Positions 25,082 through 36,600 of a DNA stretch of 64,000 nucleotides are shown one piece after another. Location: contig CM026395.1 in assembly GCA_014843695.1 (NCBI GenBank), positions 51,814,557-51,878,556 of the forward strand. Reading direction: 5' to 3'. A program made the position numbers and the translations under genes. Every line of letters starts with the position of its first letter. Position 1 is the first letter of the stretch. The notes beneath the pieces are model-generated. The model had not been told where the DNA came from. It saw only the letters and a list, made by a program, of their open reading frames with translations, and did not search any database. This DNA comes from Archivesica marissinica (lineage: Eukaryota > Mollusca > Bivalvia > Venerida > Vesicomyidae).

Positions 25082-25252
25082 AAAGTATCGATACTCAGAA
25101 TTTAAAATCAATATCCGTCGACCTCCGGGAATCGATGATACATTGATATCGCGATTATAAAGTATTTAAAGTATCGATACTCAGAATTTAAAATCGATGT
25201 CAGTCGACCTAGTGGAATCGATGATTCATCGATATCGATCAATCGATATAGT
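25082..25252. repeat. 86-bp tandem duplication rich in ATCGAT
   Basis: AAAGTATCGATACTCAGAAT starts two copies, at about 25082 and 25168, each ending in GAATCGATGAT(A/T)CATTGATATCG-like sequence. ATCGAT and its variants recur many times. Confidence 0.75.
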
Positions 25253-25725
25253 TTTCTTTATAGTCGCATCCGCCGAGGTATTTGGGCGACTGGTTTCTCT
25301 AAGTAGATTACGTTGTCATCTAAGTTGCTTATATTGGCAACTGAAAAGGCATCTCCGTTCTTCTCATGGTGACACATCCTGTATCCATCTTTCGAAGGGG
25401 TCCCTTTTAGGGCCACATCCTCCACGATTTATCAGCTCACAGCAGCAATAATGGTTCCGGTTTCTTCGCTGGGGTCCTGGCGCCTTCAAGAAATCAACGT
25501 CCCACCGTCTCGCCAAGTAGGTAAGTTACTAAGGTTATACTCGTATAGAGTCACGCGACTTCTGCTGTTCGGTGGCGTGGCTTCCGTCAGCGAAGTCCTT
25601 GACCCATAGTCCTACTGTGAGCTGTGACTAGGTCACGACGTGCACGTTGTGGAGGAGAGACCTGGCATCGATGTCGTGATTATCAATGGCACCGTTATAT
25701 AGTGTCAAGTTTCACCAGGGAAGAT
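25253..25725. other. No gene recognised
   Basis: An 84-codon plus-strand frame (25197-25451) has no recognisable domain. A GTAAGT donor-like site at 25521 has no supporting exon. Confidence 0.35.
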
Positions 25726-25729
25726 TTAA

Positions 25730-26304
25730 AACAGAATTACATCGTATGAAATAAAAGATATTTGAAAGTAGCAATGCTGCTACACATTCTAACATTATAC
25801 TTTGTATGCTTATGTTCATTTGGTAAACTGTTTTTTTGCGAGAAAACAAACTCGAAACCGAAAGTAGGACTTTCCGAGTCGATCGGTCAGGCACTTGTTT
25901 ACAACCGGGACGTATCGTCCGCACTTATTTACATTCGGAATGCATCGTCCCCACTTGTCCCATGTTGTCTTTTTTAATTAAATTACTTGATATGTTGATT
26001 CATACCTCTGTTAGCTAAGTCTTTTAGGGACATTTCTACATCCCCGCGAGGGGTTCGACATTAGAGGAAGATAGATAGTCTTTCATGTTCAAAATATATA
26101 CATTGTTTTCTACATCCTCTGTTGTTTCACGCATGCGCATTGTGTGTGTTTACATTTCGTGTGTTGATAAACACATTCGCGTATACGACGGTTTAAATAT
26201 ATTGGAATTTTATCGTTTCTGAGCGACTATTTTGATTTTTGTAAACACACACATTAGTATTTATATTTTACCCAAAACATCCTTTATTACGATGTAATGC
26301 TGCT
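25730..26304. mobile_element. TTAA-flanked MITE (family M1), copy 1
   Basis: The right end reads TACGATGTAATGCTGCT. The left end, AACAGAATTACATCGTA, is its imperfect inverted repeat. Both ends abut TTAA (25726-25729, 26305-26308). It is about 575 bp, with no transposase frame. TTAA duplication with terminal inverted repeats is the piggyBac signature, so this is probably a non-autonomous piggyBac-like element. It is strongly similar to 30798-31396. Confidence 0.82.
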
Positions 26305-26312
26305 TTAAGGTA

Positions 26313-26854
26313 ATTTCAATAAGTTGTGGACCGTTGAGTAATCATAATATCACAATGGCGACAAAATTAATTAAAATACTTTATTTACATGTAAATGTTC
26401 ATGTTATACATATGTAAAACCTAAGATCCTGAGGATGCCAAGAGATCATAACGCTAAAACATCAAGCTTTCTTCAGTAAAAGATGTTAAGCCGAATAAAA
26501 ATACATGTACACAAGGTCATTACAAATTAATTGCTTTAGATTCCCAACTGCTTCCCCACCTCGCTGGCACTGCCCCATTAACTTATTGAGCAAAACCTAA
26601 AATAAATTTACACTAAAACAATGTAAGTTTAAGAAATAAAATAAAAACTAAACTAAAAAGTAAATTGCCAACTGCGATCAACTTTAACATATGTGGATGC
26701 ATCTTCAGGTCCCCTCGCCATTATAGTTGGCAATATTTATATAAGAATCCCCCCTCCCTCTTACACACATCAAATTTGACAACATTTGTACAAGAATATC
26801 ACCGCCCCGCTCCCCTTCCCTTCTATAGTAAATGTGACACCATTTGGGTGAGAT
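26313..26854. other. No gene seen
   Basis: AT-rich sequence with pyrimidine-rich stretches (CCCCCTCCC, CCCCGCTCCCC). No feature could be assigned. Confidence 0.35.
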
Positions 26855-27080
26855 TCCCAGTGGTTGGAGGTTCGATACACTGTCTAACTAATAATAATCT
26901 TTCAGACGGGACTATAAACCAAGGAGTTTAAACTGGGAATCTAAAAGAACCAGGGATGTTACTGGAATTGGACCGCCGCCAATGCTTGCACTATTCTAAA
27001 AAAATATAAATGAACAATTTATCGAGGCTTCACCCCGATTAACCAGGCGGCGACGGTAAATAAGCGTATGAAAATAAAGA
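26855..27080 (+). repeat. Old SINE, distant S1 relative
   Basis: CCAGTGGTTGGAGGTTCGAT, CTTTCAGACGGGACTATAAA, AAAAGAACCAGGG and GGCGGCGACGGTAAATAAGC follow the S1 order but with heavy substitution. Confidence 0.6.
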
Positions 27081-27310
27081 ATATCACACCCCGCAACCTC
27101 TCTCCCACATTACATTCGACAATTGTTGGATGAGAATCTAACCAACACCGACTCCTCCTCCATACCCCACCTCCACATTATACATGTAACAATACTAAGA
27201 AATGAACGAATAATGGACACATACATGCAAGCTACTATTATTTCGCATAATTATGCTCTACACGAATTGAGAACTCATTCTCAGCAAATTTATGGTTGTT
27301 TTATTTTTTT

Positions 27311-27538
27311 AATTTAACGTCGCTACAGGTAGCCCATTTGAGCGACGGGCAGTTTACCTAACAACACCTTTCATGGGCAGGCTCTGCAGCTGTTAACCAG
27401 TACTTGGTGCACCAACCTCCGTACGAAACTGCCAACTTATTCATATAATGAGACACGGTCTGATAGAGGCTCGAATCCGTGACCATCAGTGATGATGGGT
27501 TATATATTACAGTCAGCGACCTTAACCACTCGACGACG
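27311..27538 (-). repeat. SINE S4, near full length
   Basis: Read on the minus strand: head CGAGTGGTTAAGGTCGCTGA, B box GGATTCGAGCC, then the body with TGGTTAACAGCTGCAGAGCC and GGTGTTGTTAGGTAAACTGC. The outer end carries ACGTCGCTACAGGTAGCCCA, which resembles the S1 tail, so S1 and S4 may share a tail and a LINE partner. Confidence 0.75.
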
Positions 27539-27802
27539 CAGGCGGTCGACAAAATTACCGTCCGACTTTACAGATCCTTTTTAATGCATTGGCTTAGCAT
27601 GTACTCGCATATTGTGCCGAGATATGCTAAGAATTGTAACAATCGGGATCGCTTTCTCAAGTATACATTTCTCAAAATAATTTATTCTAGATTTTTAGTA
27701 ACTTGTTGTAGAACTTCCTACACAATTGTTCTGGAGTTGGTGCACGTATTGCTTGATTGCCTCCCTTGAAGGGCATATATTGCAAATATCATTGCAAATC
27801 GT

Positions 27803-27990
27803 TTTAGTCTTTCATATGGGACTTTAAACCGAGGTCTCGTGTCGGTGCTGTACACCATGCACGTATAAGAACCAGAGGAGACTCTGTATCATTTCACTAT
27901 CCTCCAACAATCTAAAATGACTAATCTCTTCAGGAGGCGTCGCTCATATGGGCAACCGGTAGCGACGATAAATAAACGTAAAACACACAC
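27803..27990 (+). repeat. SINE S1, 5'-truncated
   Basis: From GTCTTTCATATGGGAC through CGAGGTCTCGTGTCGGTGC to ATAAATAAACGTAAAACAC. The head is missing. Confidence 0.85.
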
Positions 27991-28189
27991 AAAATCGTGA
28001 TTTTCTAAAGTTAAAACTAGAATAAATGTGCATCTTAGCTAACTATAGATGTATGCTCTCATGTGCAATTGACTAGTTAATACTGGTGCTTTAAGTTAAA
28101 GGATAATGCTCATGAGAAATTGACTGTGGTACAATATGGCACTTTAATGTTCAGGAGCAAATGAATACCGTACATCAATCGTAATGACA

Positions 28190-30405
28190 ACACAGAGACT
28201 CCCCAGTCTGCAGTGATACCGAGTGGCAGTGATACCGAGTGTGCAGTGATACCGAGTGTGCAGTGATACCGAGTCTACAGTGATACCCAGTCTGCAGTGA
28301 TACCCAGTCTACAGTGATACCCAGTCTACAGTGATACCCAGTCTACAGTGATACCCAGTCTACAGTGATACCCAGTCTGCAGTGATACCGAGTCTACAGT
28401 GTCACAGTGTCTACAGTGATACCGAGTCTGCAGTGATACCGAGTCTACAGTGATACCGAGTCTACAGTGTCAGTGTCTACAGTGATACCGAGTCTACAGT
28501 GATACCGAGTCTACAGTAACACATTGTCTACAGTGATATCGAGTCTACAGTGATACCGAGTCTACAGTAACACAGTGTCTACAGTGATACCGAGTCTACA
28601 GTAACACAGTGTCTACAGTGATACCGAGTCTACAGTGATACCGAGTCTACAGTAACACAGTGTCTACAGTGATACCCAGTCTACAGTGATACCGAGTCTA
28701 CAGTGTCACATTGTCTACAGTGATACCAAGTCTGCAGTGATACCGAGTCTACAGTGATACCGAGTCTACAGTGTCACAGTGTCTACAGTGATACCGAGTC
28801 TACAGTGATACCGAGTCTACAGTAACACATTGTCTACAGTGATACCGAGTCTACAGTGATACAGAGTCTACAGTAACACAGTGTCTACAGTGATACCGAG
28901 TCTACAGTAACACAGTGTCTACAGTGATACCGAGTCTACAGTGATACCGAGTCTACAGTAACACATTGTCCACAGTGATACCGAGTCTACAGTGATACCG
29001 AGTCTACAGTAACACAGTGTCTACAGTGATACCGAGTCTACAGTAACACAGTGTCTACAGTGATACCGAGTCTACAGTGATACCGAGTCTACAGTAACAC
29101 AGTGTCTACAGTGATACCGAGTCTACAGTGATACCGGGTCTACAGTAACACAGTGTCTACAGTGATACCGAGTCTACAGTGATACCGAGTCTACAGTAAC
29201 ACAGTGTCTACAGTGATACCGAGTCTACAGTGACACCGAGTCTACAGTAACACAGTGTCTACAGTGATACCGAGTCTACAGTGATACCGAGTCTACAGTG
29301 ATACCGAGTCTACAGTAACACAGTGTCTACAGTGACACCGAGTCTACAGTGATACCGAGTCTACAGTGACACCGAGTCTACAGTAACACTGTCTACAGTG
29401 ACACCGAGTCTACAGTGATACCGAGTATACAGTGATACCGAGTCTACAGTAACACAGTGTCTACAGTGATACCGAGTCTACAGTGACACCCGAGTCTACA
29501 GTGATACCGAGTCTACAGTAACACTGTCTAAAGTGACACCGAGTCTACAGTGATACCGAGTATACAGTGATACCGAGTCTACAGTAACACAGTGTCTACA
29601 GTGATACCGAGTCTACAGTGACACCCGAGTCTACAGTGATACCGAGTCTACAGTGATACCGAGTCTACAGTGACACCGAGTCTGCAGTAACACAGTGTCT
29701 ACAGTGACACCGAGTCTACAGTGATACCGAGTCTACAGTAACACAGTGTCTACAGTAACACAGTGTCTACAGTGACACCGAGTCTACAGTGATACCGAGT
29801 CTACAGTAACACAGTGTCTACAGTAACACAGTGTCTACAGTGATACCGAGTCTACAGTGATACCGAGTCTACAGTGATACCGAGTCTACAGTGATACCGA
29901 GTCTACAGTGATACCGAGTCTACAGTGATACCGAGTCTACAGTAACACAGTGTCTACAGTGATACCGAGTCTACAGTAACACAGTGTCTACAGTGATACC
30001 GAGTCTACAGTGATACCGAGTCTACAGTAACACAGTGTCTACAGTGATACCGAGTCTACAGTGACACCCGAGTCTACAGTGATACCGAGTATACAGTGAC
30101 ACCCGGGTCTACAGTAACACAGTTTATACAGTGATACCGAGTCTACAGTGACACCCGAGTCAACAGTAACAGAGCGTCTACAGTGACAACGCAACGAGTC
30201 TACAGCGACACCGATTCTACAGTGACACCGATTCTACAGTAACACAACGTCTACAGTGACACCGAGTCTACAGTAACACAGCGTCTACAGTGCAGTGACA
30301 CCGATTCTACAGTAACACATCGTCTACAGTAACACAGCGTCTACAGTAACACAACGTCTACAGTGACACAGCGTCTACAGTAACACAGCGTCTACAATGA
30401 CACCG
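28190..30405. repeat. 17-bp minisatellite array, about 130 copies
   Basis: Two 17-bp unit types, GATACCGAGTCTACAGT and AACACAGTGTCTACAGT, are arranged mostly as 34- and 51-bp composites. It overlaps the 3' end of the SLC6 gene: on the minus strand each unit contains CTGTAGA, and the gene's stop codon is one of these TAGs. Because 17 is not a multiple of 3, TAG occurs in every frame within 51 bp. The array probably forms the 3' UTR or 3' flank. Confidence 0.95.
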
Positions 30406-30620
30406 ATGCTGTTTCTGCTTCATCTAGAGCTTTAACGGTTTCTATTTCCTCTATTTCATTTGTCAATCCACAAAATGGCATCCAGAAGAACAGTTTTCGC
30501 TCCCATTTTGTCTTCCATTTTGATTCGGATGTGCGGCTCCATTCTGGCATGGAGTCTAGCTCTTGCTGGAGTTCCTCGCGCGGGAAAAATGCTAGTTCCG
30601 GTTGAGTCCAGTTGTACAGT
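30392..30620 (-). CDS. SLC6 exon 12 (C-terminal tail and stop)
   Basis: Acceptor TCCTTGCAG at 30621-30629. Encodes residues 624-698, a charged cytoplasmic tail ([44 protein letters not shown]). The last codons (ASVSL, TAG) are the first unit of the 17-bp minisatellite. Confidence 0.88.
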
Positions 30621-33600
30621 CTGCAAGGAGAGATATATGGAATCACGCTATGCATACTCAAAGGCATACCTGGTCGTTTGCCAACTATTTAACCAACCTT
30701 GAATCTGAGCGGAGCTGTGTTACGAACTGCGTAGCAGCGAGTTGGGATAAATGTGGACAATTTTGAAAATTAATAGACTAGTGTTCTCATAAATTAAAGC
30801 AGCATTACATCGTATGAAATAAAAGATATATGAAAAATTAAATTGTTACGTATGGGTAGCAATGCTGCTACACATTCTAACATTATACTTTGTATGCTTA
30901 TGTTCATTTGGTAAACAGTGTTTTTTTGCGATAAAACAAACTCGAAACCGAAAGTAGGACTTTCCGAGTCGATCGGTCACGCACTTGTTTACAACCGGGA
31001 CGTATCGTCCGCACTTATTTACATTCGGAATGCATCGTCCCCACTTGTCCCATGTTGTCTTTTTTAATTAAATTACTTGATATGTTGATTCATACCTCTG
31101 TTAGCTAAGTCTTTTAGGGACATTTCTACATCCCCGCGAGGGGTTCGACATTAGAGGAAGATAGATAGTCTTTCATGTTCAAAATATATACGTTGTTTTC
31201 TACATCCTCTGTTGTTTCACGCATGCGCGTTGTGTGTGTTTACATTTCGTGTGTTGATAAACAAATTCGCGTATACGACGGTTTAAATTTATTGGAATTT
31301 TATCGTTTCTGAGCGACTATTTCGATTTTTGTAAACACACACACATTAGTATTTATATTTTACCCAAAACATCCTTTATTACAATGTAATGCTGCTTTAA
31401 GGCAATTTGCACTTTTATTTTTTTACTTTTGCTGACGAATTGTAGGCATTGGCGTACTTGGGTCTGCTTGGATACGTCCCTGACATATCTGTATGTTATT
31501 TCTACAAATCAATTGATAGTAAAGGTACGTTGAATTTTAAATGCACATTAAAATTTTACGTTAAATTCTCGTTTGCCCGTACGTTCAGCAGTTGCTGGCT
31601 GGAGCAGAAGTATACAGTAATCCTGTCTTAATCCTTTCAACACTACATACCTCTAAACAGGCTTACAAAATGTGTCGATCCAGATGAGCCGGCACGTGAC
31701 GTTCCGTCTCATTTGGATCTGCACTGGTTGCCAGTAATATAACTATTTTTACACAAAATTACCCATTTTGATAAATGAACTGGTCCAAATTTTCTTATTA
31801 ATTTATTGGTCTAAAAATACCATACACCAGTCCATGTCAGTTACTTGGTGTTGAATGTGTAAAGTAGCCATCCAAAGGAATCAGAAAGTGGTTGCTTAGC
31901 ACAGGTGGCTGCTTAATAGATGACAAATGTATAACAAATCACAGAAAGTGGTTGCTTAGCACAGGTGGTTGCTTAATAGAGGTAAAATGCATGATAAAAC
32001 AACGTATTGGTAATATGGAAACTGGCTGCTTAATACAGATTGGCTGCTTAATTAAGGTGACAACTAACACATATTTGACTGTATATAGTGTTATTTTATA
32101 ATTTATTGGGATATGAGAATATGAAGATATACATGCAGACACAAACCACGTTTCGAATCCACGTTTGATAGTCATGATTGCGCAGTGGTAGCGTGTTAGC
32201 TCGAGCCACACTGGAGTCGTTACGATTGTGCCCTTAGGCAAGGCATTTAAATTCCACATTGCCTCTTCTCTCTCCCTCGTGGCGATGGATTCTATCAGGA
32301 ATGAGGTCTCGAGAGTGATTAATATAAGTTGTAGGAACTTGTTTCGCAATCGGGCTAAATAAATTTGTATAAATTAATCCACATTGCCATGGTAACCTTG
32401 GCTAACACAAGCAACCTGACAACTCTATTACAATTGTGTTGGTAGTGTGCCATCAGATATTGTAGTCTTACCTAAAATATTTAACGATCGCTACCCCCGG
32501 GATCCACAGAGTTGGTGAAAGGATGAGGAAGGCTGCCAGGAGCTTGCACCATCCAGGCCACGTTTGGGTTACATTCTCCCCCTGAATTAATACATTGCAT
32601 GAATAGAAACAAAACACCGACAGCAAGAACATCTAGTCATAATTCGAGTATGGATCATTTGTTGGCTCAGTTTTAATCCATCTTGTTTGGGGTCACTCCG
32701 ATAGCTTAGATCAAATGGCTACTCTCCGGCTATTATTGGTGGATGAATACCACGTATGCTCCAACGAGTATTATCTGTAGTCCAGTGGTAACACGCTGAA
32801 CTGGTAATCCAGGGATCGCAGGTTCGATCCCCCGTCTGACCCTAATAAAATTAACAGTCTTTCAGATGGGACTTTAAACCGAGGTCTCGTGTCGGTGCTT
32901 TACACCGTACACGTTCAAGAACCAGAGGAGACTCTGGAATGGGTCTCTGTCTATATCATTGCACTAAAATGACTATTCTCTTCAAGAAGCGTCACTTATA
33001 TGGGCAACCGGTAGCGACGATAAATAAACGTAAAACACAACTTTTACAAAGCCTTTGACAAGGTCCATCACCTACGTTTCTTTTTCAAGATCAATCACTG
33101 TGGGCCCCGTGTATATTTACTTAGATCACTGTGGGGCCCGTGTATATTTACTTAGATCACTGTGGGGCCCGTGTATATTTACTTAGATCACTGTGGGGCC
33201 CGTGTATATTTACTTAGATCACTGTGGGCCCCGTGTATATTTACTTAGATCACTGTGGGGCCCGTGTATATTTACTTAGATCACTGTGGGCCCCGTGTAT
33301 ATTTACTTAGATCACTGTGGGGCCCGTGTATATTTACTTAGATCACTGTGGGGCCCGTGTATATTTACTTAGATCACTGTGGCACGCTTAGTATGTTGTT
33401 GTACCTACGGGACAACTCGGCGAGACCAGAAAATTAAACTTTATATTTACTAGATCACGTTGTTATATTTATGGGCATCTTGGCGATACGAGAAATATTA
33501 AACTGTATACTTACTAGATCACTATGCCACGCCTCGTACGTTGTTGTACCTGCGAACATCTTGGCGAGACTTGCGAACAGTATAATCAACATGGAGATAG

Positions 33601-36600
33601 GCGATACATACTTCCAGCAGATCAGCCAGTACCAGTTTGGTCTCTGACCAGTCATCAGTTCTATATCATCGCTGAACCTACAAACACACACACACAGATG
33701 ATTGTACCGTTTACACATATACTCCCCCCCCCCCGCTGTTGTAGGTTAGAATCACACTGTGGGTATCGAATTAAATCATGTGAGGAAGCTACCCAGCTGG
33801 CTTGCGGATGGTCGGTGATTATACCCGGGTGTCCGCCAGTGCCTGAGATACGGCGTGGACGGGCACACAGGGCCTCCCTCCGCCATTAATAATTGGAGTC
33901 TCGATATGACTTAAGCTGTTGATGTGACTTTAACCCCCCCCCCCCCCAATAGCAACCATTTGGATAAAATATAATCATACAAAAAATAAAAACTGCAAAG
34001 CAATGGTCTACCAAAAAGTACTAAGTCAGGTTTTGGCAGACATTGGGCCCCTCCGAGCAGTATTTCCGGAATGGACGTGCACAATGGTAAGATTAACGAC
34101 ATTGCGCAACCTAGCTGGATATTTCCTCATATGACAGAATTCGATCCCCAAGTGGAATTGGAACATACAGCGGTGAATGACAAGTGAATTAAAGTCAATC
34201 GACTTTAACATCGGCGCCGCTACTGTCACCGTAACTATTGATATGACTACATAGCGATTCGTTTAAAGCGACACTACAATTAGATGGTACAATTTCTTTC
34301 AAAATATTTGTCACAGATTCTGAGTGCATATCTTACTTTTTCAGTCCATAGATGTAGGATATTGCAAATACTTGAAACAACGCTACAATGAGTAGTGGTA
34401 TGTTGCCGCTGTATTCATCGAACAAAACAAATATGTACGGGCCCGCTTGGTTGGCAAAACAAAGCGACATCACGAAAGATCCACCGCAGATTATACCTGA
34501 AAGGATAACAATAATAATATAATTATAATAGGACAATACAATACAATAATTATAGAGAGGATTTAATAGTATAATATAATATATTACAATAATAATGTAA
34601 TAATAATTTTAGTATATATATTATTATATTTTATAATATTTCATTATTATTATTATTATTATAATATTCATGTAATACAATAATTATAATAGTATAGCAT
34701 AATACATTAATATTATATTATAAAACAGTGATGATACTAGTATATTATAATAAAGTGTAAATAATATTGATGAGAATAAATCAATAATAATGAGAATAAT
34801 ATTATATTATGATATTATAATAATAGTTAAAAGGTGAATATTGATCTGTTTTTGCTCATTTTCGTGTTTGAAAGTTTTAGCGTCTATCATATAACCCAAC
34901 TACCTGCTATTGACAGTGATGACGTCATTTGCAAACAAAGTGGAATTCGTTACTATACCATTGAAAGTGATATAGATATAACGTCTTTGCAGTACACTTA
35001 TATGTATGCTATTTATGTTATTCATAATTTATAATAATTGTTTTATATGTAATGTGTTGTGAATGTAATTGTCAATGTAATGTCAATATATATGTGAATC
35101 TCCCGAGAGGAGGAAATAAAGATTCAGTTCAGTTCAGGATTTTAAAGTACTAATTGTAAAAAACACTTTTTAACTATATATTACTGAATGTGGAGCATTC
35201 AAACAAATAATGGCATTCTTCATCAATAGATGTGCAAACTGTGCATTTGCGTCATGAAAGTTCAGTCCCACTCCAGCTTCTAGTTTCTACAGGAAATGTG
35301 TGGTTTCTTGTTCTAATCTTCAAAACATCAATTTATGGCATGTTTTGACTAAATCGATTTCACTTATGTTGTCTTTAATGAATAAATACTGTAGTATACT
35401 TACTGAAATAGTGCCATTTCCTGAATCGCGGTACAAGGTTCAAGTCCATTAACGAAGTGACCACGCTCTCCACCATGCCGAACATACTGTCCAGTCCCAG
35501 GGTCAACAACATGAGAAAGAACAGCACCGCCCACAGCTGGGCGACGGGAAATTGGTTGATAGCCTCCGTGAAGGCGATAAAAACGAGGCCCGTACCAGAT
35601 GCGGACTGGAAGAATAAATGTATACGGTATTCTGATAAGCATTGTTAGCATTAATCAATAAGTTATATCACGAAATGACATTCACATGTCAAATATATTT
35701 AATAATTTAAGTCGGCATAAATAGAACTAATGATATACAACGTTCTATTATTTTGTGAAAATTATTTATTCGAAAATATGTAAATATTACATGAAAAAGC
35801 AATAACAAATTATTCGATTTTATTTATGTAAATTTTACCTTTTCAATTTCATGCTGTAGGTTACATGTTGGTAATTCTGGCATCTTGTCGAGGACGGTGT
35901 ACCACGTGTTTGCCTCGTTGTCATACATGGTAAAGTTAGTTAGAATGCCGGTGGGTGGGATAACAACATCCGTAGTGTTAAACAGACGCTCGAGCTCAGA
36001 GCTACGTAATGCTACACACGAATTGAAGTTTTGTGTCGCTTTAAATCCTGAAGATTGCGAGAAAATATATGTTATTATTCATGGTTAGCTTGTTTTTGTT
36101 TGATTTTGGGGATTTAGAGTGCCATCAAAAGCTTAGATCATATGGTGAATCATCTCCAGCTGTTATTGAAGAAGGAAGTCCACGGGTGCGACCCGAGCAA
36201 TATTTGAAGCACTGACGGGCACCCGGTTAGAACCACCGGACTTGGTTAGACCAACAAATATGTAGACACATTGCATTGTATATCCCCATATTACTTTTCC
36301 CATTGGCAAATGAGGAAAAAGAAAACTCACATGAACTATAACTTAGATATAAATTATTTATATTTATTTTAAACTTTATTTCAAGATGATTGCGTAACTA
36401 ACATTAACAATTTATATTAATCACTGTAAACGTAAATAATTCATTTTAGGAATAATGTTAGATAGTTTTACCTAATATAGAAAATACGACAACTCCGGCG
36501 AAGACGGAAGTTCCACAGTTTACGACAGAAACTAAGATGGCGTCCTTGTAACAGTTATTTTTAACTGGCATGTACGAGGCGAACGCTATCAACCCACCAA

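Noticed and set aside
25197..25451. 84-codon plus-strand frame
   Set aside because: Starts inside the ATCGAT tandem duplication and has no recognisable domain.
32770..32840. tRNA-Thr gene
   Set aside because: The head has A and B boxes and a GGT anticodon, but it is fused to the S1 SINE body that recurs more than ten times, and no mature tRNA 3' end is present.
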